64,000 nt of DNA from Enterobacter cancerogenus (GCF_019047785.1 NZ_CP077290.1:1426001-1490000), one strand, 5' to 3'. Shown: positions 36,104 to 45,011, counted from the first letter of the stretch. Program-made: numbers and translations. Notes: generated by a model not told the origin, from the sequence alone.

Positions 36104-37299
36104 GACGTCACCGTTAGAACAATATTTTCCGGTTTACAGGACGCTGATTCGTTGTATGCGATATTGATATTCCCCGCCGCTACCGTTCCGGCAGATTTTC
36201 CAATCAGTAGCTCCTGAATGTCGTAATAGCGTGCACTGCCACCACTCACCACGCCGAGGTTCGCCGGGGAGTAAATGCGGCTCAGCAGAACAGAATCACC
36301 GATCGTCAGCCCGTTGATGTAATCCGCGACGGCCTGCTGAATCTGTACGCCAATTTGCGACGTGTAACCCGTAAAGGCTTTCAGTGTGATATGCCCGTAA
36401 ATCGGAACATCAGTCGAACGCGAAAAACTGATCACGTGTGGATTGCCGTAGGTGTCGGGTACCGTGACAGAAGTCGTACCGTAAGTTGCCGTTCCCTGCC
36501 CTTTATTACCCCGGATAGTCTGGGCAATGTCGGTCACGTCCCCGCCGTCCACGATGGCTGAGATAGAGTGTGGCGGCAGCCCGTTACTATCGGTCGCGCC
36601 AGTATCATTCTCGTAGAGCTTGTGACGTGTCACGCCAGCAACGTTAGCAATCGCACCGTCAACGCCCTCAAACGGCGTGATAGAGGGTAGCGCGACGCTC
36701 TGCCCCTGCCTGATGCGCAGCTCTGCATCGGTTTCTGCCGGTGCGCCTACGGTGGCCGCCGCCGGGTTAGTTACCGATGTCCAGCCTCGGGTCGGCGTGT
36801 TGATGGCAGTAATTGTCCCCGCCAGCGCTGCGACAGCGCCGCTGTTTGAGCAGGTGGCAGTGGCCGTCACCGTACCGTCAACGCCAATCACTACAGAGGC
36901 AGGAAGACGCCAGATCACGTTATTAGTATCTTTTGCGGTACCGTTCGTGATGGTTGTCCCTGCGGTGCCGGTGAGCAGCAGATCCACGGTGGAGTTCGTC
37001 GCCCCTTTGCGCGCGATACCGTTAATTTTCACGTTACTGGTCAGCGCTGCGCCGTAACCCGTAGCAGGTGAGAAGCAGTTGTAAACGGTGATGGCCGTGT
37101 TATTGGCATCGTGAATAGCCAGCGCCACCAGCGCCACCATCTGGCCGTCTTTGCTGTCCGGCTCCAGATAAGCGTCACTGCCATAAATCTGCTGGAAATA
37201 GCTTGTCAGGGTATCGAGTATCGTCTGGTAATCAGGCGCACTGATCCCCTCAGCGGTTACCGTTGCCGATAAGCCGAGTGTGTCCAAATTGAGGGCCAT
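36100..37299 (-). CDS. Baseplate J-like wedge protein
   Basis: A 399-residue Baseplate_J family protein (P2 gpJ / T4 gp6 homologue). Visible segments are DGQMVALVALAIHDANNTA near the N-terminus, ELRIRQGQSVALPSITPFEG, and C-terminal ADYINGLTIGDSVLLSRI. It forms the wedges around the hub of the contractile baseplate. Confidence 0.88.
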   Translation of the reverse strand: MALNLDTLGLSATVTAEGISAPDYQTILDTLTSYFQQIYGSDAYLEPDSKDGQMVALVALAIHDANNTAITVYNCFSPATGYGAALTSNVKINGIARKGATNSTVDLLLTGTAGTTITNGTAKDTNNVIWRLPASVVIGVDGTVTATATCSNSGAVAALAGTITAINTPTRGWTSVTNPAAATVGAPAETDAELRIRQGQSVALPSITPFEGVDGAIANVAGVTRHKLYENDTGATDSNGLPPHSISAIVDGGDVTDIAQTIRGNKGQGTATYGTTSVTVPDTYGNPHVISFSRSTDVPIYGHITLKAFTGYTSQIGVQIQQAVADYINGLTIGDSVLLSRIYSPANLGVVSGGSARYYDIQELLIGKSAGTVAAGNINIAYNESASCKPENIVLTVTS

Positions 37300-37653
37300 T
37301 TATGCCTCGCTGGTTACTGTCGTTGTTCCGTAGATGGTGTCGATTTCAGCGAAGAACTGGACGCGGCGCGTTGTCGTGTTCACTGTCGTATTGAAAGAGA
37401 GGATGGATTTAACGCCCCGAGTTTGGAGGATGCGCTTACGGATCGCCAGGTTGTAGGTTTCCGGCTTCTGCTTACCGAGTACGGACTGAATCCACGGTGT
37501 CCCCTCTGTGGTGTCGAGAAACCACTGCCCATACCACAATTCGAATCGCGTTTTCACAGCCTGCGCGACGGCCTCCGGTGAGTTAATCAGCCAGGTATCA
37601 TCGCCGCTGCCAAAAGTGTAATCGCCGTCGTCGTCCTCACGTCGGTATCTCAT
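37300..37653 (-). CDS. gp25-like baseplate wedge protein
   Basis: A 117-residue protein with the usual size and place of the gpW/gp25-like wedge subunit, between spike and J. The segment TRFELWYGQWFLDTTEGTPW is shared by this group, in which the protein nucleates sheath assembly. It abuts the J start. Confidence 0.7.
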   Translation of the reverse strand: MRYRREDDDGDYTFGSGDDTWLINSPEAVAQAVKTRFELWYGQWFLDTTEGTPWIQSVLGKQKPETYNLAIRKRILQTRGVKSILSFNTTVNTTTRRVQFFAEIDTIYGTTTVTSEA

Positions 37654-37655
37654 AA

Positions 37656-38309
37656 TTACCCTCCCAGAGGTTTTGTATTGCTGCCGCCGCTTTCAACGCC
37701 GCCATGCGTATGCTTATCAACGATTGATCCATCCACCAGCTGCAGGCGGCCGTCAGGCAGAATTTTCAGGCCATTGAGGTTGAAACCTCCCGGCGCGGTA
37801 CCGGCTATCGCCCCACTTGAAGGATTAAGGCTCAGTTTGGTTCCGCCATCGTCGCTACGTAACTCAACCGCGCTGGTGCTGATGCCGCTGATTTTCTGTG
37901 CCTGCGACTGTGGCCCGACGATACAGAACGCATCCGATAAATCATGCACCCGGTCGTCGACAGGCTCCTGTACCCCGCCGTTCTGCCACCAGAAATCGAT
38001 GCAGCGATCGGCAAAAATCACCAGGCATTCATCGCCGGATTTCACCGGGAAAGTTAACGTGCAGCCGCCGCCGCGCGGAAATATCACCGGCACATCCACC
38101 AGCAGCGGATAATTTTTGGTAACGCGGTTGCCGTCGTTATTAGTTTCAACCGAACGGATCGCAGGCTGCACAACCGCCGTCACCGCGCCAGGATCGAATG
38201 ACTGAACGATGCCAGGCAAAGCGACGCGGATCTGGTTTTTTGTTGTGTCCCGCTCAGATTTGAATGTTTCGGCAAGGTCGCCGCTGCGGGTCTGATCAGA
38301 TACTGCCAT
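37656..38309 (-). CDS. Baseplate spike protein (gpV / Gp138 type)
   Basis: A 217-residue protein with an N-terminal OB-fold (Gp138-like: QIRVALPGIVQSFDPGAVTA; FPRGGGCTLTFPVKSGDECL) and a beta-helical C-terminus ending in SIVDKHTHGGVESGG. The HxH-type tip is typical of metal-capped phage spikes. It punctures the outer membrane. It follows the inserted HEPN module. Confidence 0.82.
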   Translation of the reverse strand: MAVSDQTRSGDLAETFKSERDTTKNQIRVALPGIVQSFDPGAVTAVVQPAIRSVETNNDGNRVTKNYPLLVDVPVIFPRGGGCTLTFPVKSGDECLVIFADRCIDFWWQNGGVQEPVDDRVHDLSDAFCIVGPQSQAQKISGISTSAVELRSDDGGTKLSLNPSSGAIAGTAPGGFNLNGLKILPDGRLQLVDGSIVDKHTHGGVESGGSNTKPLGG

Positions 38310-38327
38310 TTAGTTGGCTCCAGAAAG

Positions 38328-38350
38328 CAAAAAACCCGCCGAAGCGGGTT
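38328..38350 (-). terminator. Intrinsic terminator ending the HEPN module
   Basis: On the minus strand AACCCGC-TTCG-GCGGGTT is followed by a T-run. It lies between the HEPN gene stop and the spike start, in the middle of the late operon, so late transcription must read through it. Confidence 0.85.
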
Positions 38351-38368
38351 AATATTGATTCTATAGAA

Positions 38369-38779
38369 TTAAGCTGCGGAAGATTTTACCGTACTAACGA
38401 GTTTAACTAAACTTTTTGTTTCAGAGATAATTATTTCAGCTGATTTACGTGTAACGGTTTTATTTAATTCATAGTCAGCATCACAGCGATATTTATGATA
38501 CATCTTAAGTTTAACTCCAAGCTTCCGTATTACCATATTATTAACTGGAGAAATCAATTCTGCGCACTCAGTCATGTACTGAGCAAGACGCGAGTGAGAG
38601 CCTCCCTTAAATACTCCGTTCAGAGGGTGCTGTCGCGGCACGGGACCTGTTAACTCTAAGCAAGAATGATACATACCATAATAAGCACGGCTAACAGCAG
38701 TTCTGCACCCTATTTCACCATAATCCCTATCCAGATTATCCTGGGCAATCTTTATAAACTCAATGCTATCTATGGGCAT
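38369..38779 (-). CDS. HEPN-domain protein, possible toxin or exclusion factor
   Basis: A 136-residue protein whose motifs fit the HEPN superfamily (UPF0332-like branch): CRTAVSRAYYGMYHSC near the N-terminus and YRCDADYELNKTVTRKSAE near the C-terminus. Many HEPN proteins are RNases in toxin-antitoxin or anti-phage systems, but the catalytic RxxxxH is not obvious: after Arg comes CDADY. It may be a non-catalytic RNA-binding member. GGGGGA lies 6 nt before the ATG, and the start is 1 nt from the upstream gene's stop. AT-rich, unlike the flanking tail genes. Confidence 0.65.
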   Translation of the reverse strand: MPIDSIEFIKIAQDNLDRDYGEIGCRTAVSRAYYGMYHSCLELTGPVPRQHPLNGVFKGGSHSRLAQYMTECAELISPVNNMVIRKLGVKLKMYHKYRCDADYELNKTVTRKSAEIIISETKSLVKLVSTVKSSAA

Positions 38780-38780
38780 T

Positions 38781-39533
38781 TCAATCCCCCGGAGTAAAAA
38801 GAACTATTGCTTTTGCATTATGCAGCTCATGCTCAACTATTTTGGTAGCAAGCTCATCGTTCAACATAACTATAAAATCAGGCGATACATTGAATAAGTC
38901 ATAGTTGAATGACAACATTCCGTCTGGGGCAACATACTGACCGGAGTTTTTAGCGCTTAAGTTATGCCCCATCATTATGTCCATTGCAAGATTTGCCATT
39001 TTTGACAAATCTTCACGTTCATTTCCCGGGAGTTTACCTAAGGTATTATAGATAGCTTCCGCGCTCATATAATCCCCTTGTTGTTTTTCAGTTAATTCTA
39101 CGGTTCCAAGGCGCTGAAAAAGCCCAACCACTCTAGCCATTTCATTGTAATCAGCCCAGAACGAAGAAACTATAAAATTGAATACTAATAAAGATGGATT
39201 ACGGATTACAACGCTACGCTTTAAAATATTTCGCTGTAACGCATGGTTGCCCTTTTGTCCGACTGCGATTGCATAATTCCCCCATAAGGCGCTTTCAGAG
39301 GGATTTATTGAGATTGCAGCCTCGCAAAGGTCGCAACCTTTTTTAAGATCTCCAAATACAATCCATGCTAACCCCTGAATCGCTAAAGATTCATCTTCTA
39401 CAGGAATTTTTTTTGCATCGCGAATGATGCTAAAGAGTTCAAATTCGCCTAAAAGATTTTCCCCTTTTTCAATCGAAGGCGAAAGTTTCTCAAAAAGCTG
39501 ATCGGTTATAAGTTTTGGTGAAGCAGCTGGCAT
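38781..39533 (-). CDS. TPR-like protein coupled to the HEPN gene
   Basis: A 250-residue, mostly helical protein with a tetratricopeptide-like segment (GDLKKGCDLCEAAISINPSESALWGNYA, positions about 78-105). A C-terminal mixed domain reads FIVMLNDELATKIVEHELHNAKA. No enzyme motif is recognisable. It is AT-rich, has GGGAG about 10 nt upstream, and is followed after 1 nt by the HEPN gene. The pair reads as an independent insertion; this protein may be the partner or neutraliser of the HEPN protein. Confidence 0.6.
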   Translation of the reverse strand: MPAASPKLITDQLFEKLSPSIEKGENLLGEFELFSIIRDAKKIPVEDESLAIQGLAWIVFGDLKKGCDLCEAAISINPSESALWGNYAIAVGQKGNHALQRNILKRSVVIRNPSLLVFNFIVSSFWADYNEMARVVGLFQRLGTVELTEKQQGDYMSAEAIYNTLGKLPGNEREDLSKMANLAMDIMMGHNLSAKNSGQYVAPDGMLSFNYDLFNVSPDFIVMLNDELATKIVEHELHNAKAIVLFTPGD

Positions 39534-39590
39534 ATGATAAATCTCCCTTTTTCAAATGCTAGCTTACCTCGTAGACAGCATCAACCTGGC

Positions 39591-39604
39591 CTTATGTACA
39601 TAAG
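39591..39604. promoter_or_regulatory. Palindromic operator candidate of the HEPN module
   Basis: The 14-bp perfect palindrome CTTATGTACATAAG lies 58 bp upstream of the TPR-like start, in an 88-bp AT-rich gap. On the minus strand TTGAGT and TATGTA with a 17-bp spacer could be a weak promoter overlapping it. Confidence 0.45.
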
Positions 39605-39621
39605 TCTGTACAAATTATGAC

Positions 39622-39969
39622 TCAATCAGGCACCTTTTTACACGGGAAAGATCCGATGATTTTCGGCGCGTCCATACTGTTCTGCAGTAGCTGGACGTTC
39701 AGGAAACGCGTTTCGGTACCAGGGCGATGGATATACTCAAACCCATAGTTGTTGCCATCTTTAGCAGGCATTAGACCCATTTTGATCTGCATGCCTGTAC
39801 CGTCTTTGCCCAACATTTTAACCTTTTGGGATGTTACGGTTTCGCCATTGATTTTAAACAATGAGTCAGGGATCGCGTCCATACGAAAGTTACCACATTG
39901 CATCGTTATAGTGTTTGCACTTGCGCCAACAGACGCTAACGCCAGCAATGAAAAAATCCATCGTTTCAT
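39622..39969 (-). CDS. Small exported phage protein
   Basis: A 115-residue protein with a clear signal peptide (MKRWIFSLLALASVGASA, predicted cleavage before NTI). The mature part holds two cysteines (MQCGNF near its start, FPCKKVPD at its end), so a disulfide is likely in the periplasm. The start at 39969 overlaps the hub gene's stop by 1 nt away. A periplasmic role such as superinfection exclusion is possible but unproven. Confidence 0.6.
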   Translation of the reverse strand: MKRWIFSLLALASVGASANTITMQCGNFRMDAIPDSLFKINGETVTSQKVKMLGKDGTGMQIKMGLMPAKDGNNYGFEYIHRPGTETRFLNVQLLQNSMDAPKIIGSFPCKKVPD

Positions 39970-39971
39970 TT

Positions 39972-41036
39972 CTATAACCCCCTCTGCAATGCAGTGCTCG
40001 ATGGCATATCCTGCGCGCCACGCGCTTCGCACATCATATCCATGTACCACGCCTGGCCCCTTGTGTCGCCAGTGTACATAATCCCGCGCACAATATAAAC
40101 GCCATCCGTTGCGATGCTGGCAGGCTGCGCGGTGGTACCGCTGAGCGTGATATTTCCGTCCGTGTTCTGGTCGGTGATCTGCCCGCCGGCCATCGCGATA
40201 TCGTTGTTCGACAGCGCGGTGCGGAATACCGAAGCCTGATCCAGCTGAATGAGCCCGTTAACCCGGATGTTCGGGTTAATCAGCGCGCGGACGTTAACGC
40301 CGTTGCCGATGGTCTGCTGCGGCATGCCGATAAGCCCGGTGGCGCTGTTGAGCACAATAGCTTCGTGAACATATTCGTTATTCGCTACCATCTGGCGCTG
40401 ACCGTCCACGAATTGCCATGTTGCGCCACATTGTCCGGCCACGTTATCCATAAGATGCCGTGTCATGCCGAACAGCACCCGGCCCCGTGGGAAGACGGTA
40501 GCAGGCATTTCAGGCGTCAGGCCTTCGGTCGCGCCTTTGGCCTCGAAGTCTTTCATCAGCGCGCGGTTCACGTCTGCGACCGTGTAACCGGCTGCCAGCG
40601 TCTGCGAGGTTATGCTGGTGGCAAACGCCAGATCCGTATCGGCTGCCTGAATCAGGACATAGGAATCAATAGGGCTGTCTTTACCGGTGACCGAGTAGCG
40701 AATTTCGCCGCTGAAAATAAGCCCGTAGTTCCGGCCATCACTCTGGCCCACGTCCGCCGCGTCGACTTCCCGCACGGTCCCGACGTCGCTGGCCGATACC
40801 TCCGGTGCGATACCGTCGTAACCGGCAATCAGCCGCACTTTCGAAAACTCCTGCCCGGTGATGCGGTTCACCGTATCTGCCGAGAGGTTGTAGATTTTGA
40901 ATGTTCCCACCCGTGACGCGCTGCTGATGTTGAACCAGTCGATCGTAAAGGTCACTTTAAAATCGCTGAGCTCAATACCCTGCCCGTTCTCGTCCACGAG
41001 CTGCAGCTCGAAATGTCTCATCCAGTTCTGTGACAT
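39972..41036 (-). CDS. Baseplate hub protein (gpD/gp27-like)
   Basis: A 354-residue protein with the position and features of the baseplate hub in DUF3383-sheath phages: an N-terminal beta region (FELQLVDENGQGIELSDFKV) and a segment VGTFKIYNLSADTVNRI. It follows the small plug gene and precedes the spike, and would connect tail tube and spike. Confidence 0.7.
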   Translation of the reverse strand: MSQNWMRHFELQLVDENGQGIELSDFKVTFTIDWFNISSASRVGTFKIYNLSADTVNRITGQEFSKVRLIAGYDGIAPEVSASDVGTVREVDAADVGQSDGRNYGLIFSGEIRYSVTGKDSPIDSYVLIQAADTDLAFATSITSQTLAAGYTVADVNRALMKDFEAKGATEGLTPEMPATVFPRGRVLFGMTRHLMDNVAGQCGATWQFVDGQRQMVANNEYVHEAIVLNSATGLIGMPQQTIGNGVNVRALINPNIRVNGLIQLDQASVFRTALSNNDIAMAGGQITDQNTDGNITLSGTTAQPASIATDGVYIVRGIMYTGDTRGQAWYMDMMCEARGAQDMPSSTALQRGL

Positions 41037-41038
41037 GC

Positions 41039-41341
41039 TTACTCCATTGATACCAGTAAATGACTGCGGCCGCCCAGGTCGGTTTTCGTCGGATAATCCT
41101 GTGTGCTGTCGTCACAGACCACCACCAGCTTAAAGCCGAGCCCCATATAGCCGTACTGCGCCAGCAGGTCAGCCCCCGTTACGAGAGGAATACCGGAGAT
41201 TACCGGCTCCCCTCTGTCGTTCTGCAGGTCCAAAATCCAGTACAGATCGCGCCAGGTGATGCTAATCCGCCAGGTGGTACCTGCCAGGATGATGCTGAAT
41301 TGCTGGTTATCCGCTGTCAGCGGGATTTCCTGAATTGCCAT
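41039..41341 (-). CDS. Baseplate plug-like protein
   Basis: A 100-residue beta-rich protein (MAIQEIPLTADNQQFSIILA; GTTWRISITWRDLYWILDLQ) of the small cyanophage-type baseplate plug family. It sits between the 195-residue baseplate gene and the hub. Confidence 0.65.
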   Translation of the reverse strand: MAIQEIPLTADNQQFSIILAGTTWRISITWRDLYWILDLQNDRGEPVISGIPLVTGADLLAQYGYMGLGFKLVVVCDDSTQDYPTKTDLGGRSHLLVSME

Positions 41342-41928
41342 TAGCCGAGCCCCAGTAATGACGCCGCGTTACCCGTGATGCTTTTCAGCAGCGAGGTATT
41401 TGGCGGCTTTGTGGTTTTGTTGCCGGTATTCAGTACCGCCGATGTGCTGGCCCCGTCCTTCATGTTGGTTTTATCCGCGACGGTGATCTGCTGCGTCTGC
41501 GAGATAAGAACCTCCCTCAGGGTGAGGACGGCAGACAGGACGTTTTCGGTTGTCTTGTCTGTCGTCACTTCCAGCGCGCGGATCAGCATGTTGCTGTACA
41601 GCCGTTTGCCGGTCACCACATCGAAAGGAATACGGCTCGCCTGCAGGTCGAGTATCTCCTGATACGTCTGCTGGGGACTCAGCCCGAGCAGGCTGGTAGC
41701 CGTCAGGTTACTGGCAAAATCCAGCAACGATCCGCCACCTGCGAAACCGACCTCCATCACCACTTCAGACGGTTTTTTGTAGGCGTGGTCGGCGATGGCG
41801 GCCCCGACCTCTACAGGGTGCTCTGTTATCTCCAGCGTGTCGGTATGCTTCTCAGAAACAACCACACTGGGGACGATCATCCCTATTTTCCGGCTCTGCT
41901 GCTGAAAGAGCGTAGAGAGAATATCCAT
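41341..41928 (-). CDS. Baseplate or Dit-like tail protein
   Basis: A 195-residue protein directly downstream of the tape measure. The segments SVVVSEKHTDTLEITEHPVE and RIPFDVVTGKRLYSNMLI are shared with Dit-like/LysM-region baseplate proteins, which bind the tube end. It overlaps the tape measure stop by one base. Confidence 0.6.
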   Translation of the reverse strand: MDILSTLFQQQSRKIGMIVPSVVVSEKHTDTLEITEHPVEVGAAIADHAYKKPSEVVMEVGFAGGGSLLDFASNLTATSLLGLSPQQTYQEILDLQASRIPFDVVTGKRLYSNMLIRALEVTTDKTTENVLSAVLTLREVLISQTQQITVADKTNMKDGASTSAVLNTGNKTTKPPNTSLLKSITGNAASLLGLG

Positions 41929-43937
41929 TAACCCACCTTCGTTTGATTGCTGCGCATGAGCTGGGCATTTGCAGATTGCTGTCGACGTTCTACCTGATTC
42001 CCCACTGAGTGCGGATCACCGCCACCGTAAATGTGATAGGTGTTCTGTTGCTGCACCTGAGCCCCGGGCGCTGGCATGTTGCTTAACACCTTCGGAATGT
42101 AGTTGCGGGTTTCCTGAGGCATAAGGGCCATCCCGTGCTTCTGCACGTTCCCGATCCCCCAGTTATAAGAGGCCAGCGCCTTGCTCAGGTCACCGCCGTT
42201 CGCCTGCAGCAGCTGTGAGAGATACTTTGCGGCTGCCTGCGCGGCCTTCTCCGGGTCGAAAACATCATTCCCGCGCAGCCCCATGTCGCGCGCCGTGCCG
42301 TCCATAAACTGAAACAGACCTTTAGCGCCAGCGCCTGAAACGGCGAACTGATTACCGCCCGATTCCGTTATGGCCACACTGCGCAATAACCCCTCCGGAA
42401 GCCGGTAGAGCTGTTCCAGGTTGGTAAGCATCGGCTGCATCCATCCCAACAACTCAGAGCCCGCTTTGGTTGGCTGAGGCCGCTTTACTGACTGGCCGAG
42501 CTGTTCAGGGTCATCCTCACCAAACCAGCCGCGCACCGTTCGGCCCACGCTGCGAGGATCGAATCCCCAGTGCTCTTTAATCCAGTCGGCGGTGCCGTTG
42601 GCGCTGTCTGTTACCATTGGCATCGCTGACGGATTTTCGCTGCCCTGATTGAGCATCTGTTTGCCGATGCTGGCGGCATCAGCCCAGCGGCCATCTTTAA
42701 TGGCGTTAAGCAGGTCGGCGATCATGTTCAGCATTTTGCTGAACTCGCCCATCTGGTCGATGAAGTTGCTGAAATCCCACTTCAGGGACCATGATTTGGG
42801 GTCAATATTGAGCAGCTTCGCCAGCGCTTTCGCCAGGTCGTTAACGGTCGTTTTGAGGTCACGAACCATCTTCAGCGCAGCGTCGACTTCCGGTTTCCAC
42901 TTGCCCCAGTCAATCAGGCTATCCCCGCCTTCCTTCCAGGTCTGATAGTCTTCCCACAGGAGGGCAATACCCGCTGCCAGCGCGGTAATAAGGCCGACAG
43001 GTGACATCCAGAACGTGCTGTTCAGAATGCGCAGCGCAATCGTCAGCGCGCCAAACAGCGAGATCAGTTCCCGCGTTTGCTTATCCAGCGATTGCCACCA
43101 GGTGATAAGGCTTGATGTCCCCTCAATAAGCCTGAAGAACAGCCGCCCGATAATGTCCCCGAGCGCCAGAATGCCTTTTATGGCTTTCGTCAGGGTCTGC
43201 TCGATACGCGGGAAGTTATCCAGGATATGACGGCGCAGCGTGTCCAGCGAACCCGCCAGGCCACCAGCAAGATTAGAGCCAATTTTGTCACGGGCCATGC
43301 CTGCCATCGCGCCGAACTCGCGCAGGGAGGTCATGAATTTGTTGGAGCTTCTGGCCGCCTCGTCAGCATTGAAGCCGATAGCCTTCGCCATCGCGCTGTA
43401 CTGCCCGGAGAAACCACCGACACCCCGGCGCATCGCCATGAGGGTATTTTCGTCAATGCCCAGCATCTGCGCATACTGGTTAGCCCGGTAATACGGCATG
43501 CTGCTGAGCTTCTGGCCGACACCCGTAAAGATAGCGGCCATGTCGCGCATGTTACCGCTGGCGTCACGGGTCTGTACGCCCAGGCGATTCAGGAAGCCTT
43601 CCGCGCCGGGATTGTTACGAACAAACCGGGAGAGGCTTTCCAGAGAGGAGCGCGCCGCGTCCACGCTGCCGCCCACCTGCGAAACCGCATAGCCAATAGA
43701 CTGAATCCCCTGAACCGTCGCGCCGGTGCGCTGTGACGCCCAGTAGAGGTTATCGAGCCCGGAGGCGATCTTAGCCGTAAAGGCCACTACGGTAAGCGCG
43801 GCACCTTCGACGGCCAGCCCCATTTTGATGGCGTTTGCGGTCGTGCCGGCGAGGACTGAATCAAACTTTTCCGCGCCTGCTTCGTCGATATCAAAACCGA
43901 GCGAGACGAGGAAATCTTTAATAGTCTCAGCGTTCAT
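41928..43937 (-). CDS. Tape measure protein with C-terminal lytic transglycosylase
   Basis: A 669-residue tape measure: a helical N-terminal two-thirds with hydrophobic segments near residues 290-330, and an SLT-type lysozyme domain near residues 490-610 (SVAITESGGNQFAVSG; AGAKGLFQFMDGTA; ASYNWGIGNVQKHG, with catalytic Glu in ESGG). It sets tail length and cuts peptidoglycan locally during infection. The ATG at 43937 overlaps the end of the frameshifted chaperone product by 11 nt. Confidence 0.88.
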   Translation of the reverse strand: MNAETIKDFLVSLGFDIDEAGAEKFDSVLAGTTANAIKMGLAVEGAALTVVAFTAKIASGLDNLYWASQRTGATVQGIQSIGYAVSQVGGSVDAARSSLESLSRFVRNNPGAEGFLNRLGVQTRDASGNMRDMAAIFTGVGQKLSSMPYYRANQYAQMLGIDENTLMAMRRGVGGFSGQYSAMAKAIGFNADEAARSSNKFMTSLREFGAMAGMARDKIGSNLAGGLAGSLDTLRRHILDNFPRIEQTLTKAIKGILALGDIIGRLFFRLIEGTSSLITWWQSLDKQTRELISLFGALTIALRILNSTFWMSPVGLITALAAGIALLWEDYQTWKEGGDSLIDWGKWKPEVDAALKMVRDLKTTVNDLAKALAKLLNIDPKSWSLKWDFSNFIDQMGEFSKMLNMIADLLNAIKDGRWADAASIGKQMLNQGSENPSAMPMVTDSANGTADWIKEHWGFDPRSVGRTVRGWFGEDDPEQLGQSVKRPQPTKAGSELLGWMQPMLTNLEQLYRLPEGLLRSVAITESGGNQFAVSGAGAKGLFQFMDGTARDMGLRGNDVFDPEKAAQAAAKYLSQLLQANGGDLSKALASYNWGIGNVQKHGMALMPQETRNYIPKVLSNMPAPGAQVQQQNTYHIYGGGDPHSVGNQVERRQQSANAQLMRSNQTKVG

Positions 43938-44567
43938 TATCCTCTCTCCATTTCTCTATACGGCGCTGGTTGTCAGCCTTAACGGCCAGGTGGTCATTCA
44001 TCAGCGCGATATCGCACAGATCGACAGATCCATCCTTCAGCGCGTAATAAGGGATTAACCCGGCGTCAACCGGGTCAAGGAGATAAGACAGCCCGTCAGG
44101 CAGGCTGTTGAGGGTTAGCCCTGAGGCTGGTCCGCCGTCGCGCTGGTAGGGCTCGCGGGCAAAAAATTTCCCAGCGAATCGGCGACCACCCGCGCCACCA
44201 GCTGCAGCATGGTTAGCAAGTCGATATCATCGAACATCAGCTGACCGCTATTAAATACCGGCGTCCATCCGTCCATGTGCTTACGTGACACTACAGCCAG
44301 GCACGGATGAATAATCGCGTTGGTGTCTTCTTCGGTCAGGGAAGACAGTTCCTCAGCGATACGCGGAAGCAGGGTTTCAAATACCGGTTTCAGCTGATCG
44401 AATTTCACGGTGTCGATTTTGCCATCAGCAGGCAGCAGGGAGCGAATGCTCCCGAAATCTGACATCATGCCCGCCAGCACCGGCAGCAGCTTACGGGTCA
44501 CTTTCAGCTGGTCAAAAACGCTGAGTTTTGCCACGCGGTAATCGTGGCCTTTGATTGAGCATTCCAT
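43927..44567 (-). CDS. Tail assembly chaperone, long form made by -1 frameshift
   Basis: The 150-residue chaperone frame (44115-44567) has a second open frame behind it in -1 phase: KFFAREPYQRDGGPASG...IEKWREDNER, stop at 43927-43929, with no start of its own. The switch point is at 44160-44172 in GGGAAATTTTTTG. Slippage gives a fusion of about 213 residues, as in lambda gpG/gpGT. The extension ends 11 nt into the tape measure gene, the standard arrangement. Confidence 0.82.
44115..44567 (-). CDS. Tail assembly chaperone, short form
   Basis: A 150-residue protein between tail tube and tape measure (YRVAKLSVFDQLKVTRKLLP; C-terminus ATADQPQG), the place of gpG-like chaperones. It coats the tape measure until the tube forms. 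It is the zero-frame product of the frameshift pair. Confidence 0.8.
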   Translation of the reverse strand: MECSIKGHDYRVAKLSVFDQLKVTRKLLPVLAGMMSDFGSIRSLLPADGKIDTVKFDQLKPVFETLLPRIAEELSSLTEEDTNAIIHPCLAVVSRKHMDGWTPVFNSGQLMFDDIDLLTMLQLVARVVADSLGNFLPASPTSATADQPQG

Positions 44568-44570
44568 CTG

Positions 44571-45011
44571 TTAAAACTCTCCGAGTACCTGGTCGATTTT
44601 GCCGCAGTCAAACACCCAGGGCATCGTATTACCGGCCTTAGCGTTGGCGTTATCCGGCTGTTTCTGGAACGCCACGCTGCGCGCCGTGATGATGTCTCCG
44701 CTCACCTTGTTTCGGATCACAATGACGTTGTTCCCCCAGGTGCCTGAGGACTGACTCTGCGCGTTGTACGCCAGCGACAGCTTTTTGTTTGTCGGCGAGG
44801 TTTTCAGCAGGTTGACGGTTACCGTGCCGCTTTTATCCGCGTGCAGGCTGTGCATCACTTCGCCGTCAGCACCGATGGTCATGGTGTTTTTGGGGCCGCC
44901 CATTGCAACGGTGATCCCCTCCTCTGAACTGGCGGAACCGTAGCCCAGATCAATCTCGCCGGTCGGGCCGGAGAGGGACGCCGTAACGTCCATAAAAGAA
45001 TAAGTAGCCAT
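44571..45011 (-). CDS. Tail tube protein (DUF3277)
   Basis: A 146-residue protein of the DUF3277 family (YSFMDVTASLSGPTGEIDLG; start MATYSF), encoded right after the sheath, as is normal for contractile tails. It polymerises into the inner tube. Confidence 0.82.
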   Translation of the reverse strand: MATYSFMDVTASLSGPTGEIDLGYGSASSEEGITVAMGGPKNTMTIGADGEVMHSLHADKSGTVTVNLLKTSPTNKKLSLAYNAQSQSSGTWGNNVIVIRNKVSGDIITARSVAFQKQPDNANAKAGNTMPWVFDCGKIDQVLGEF

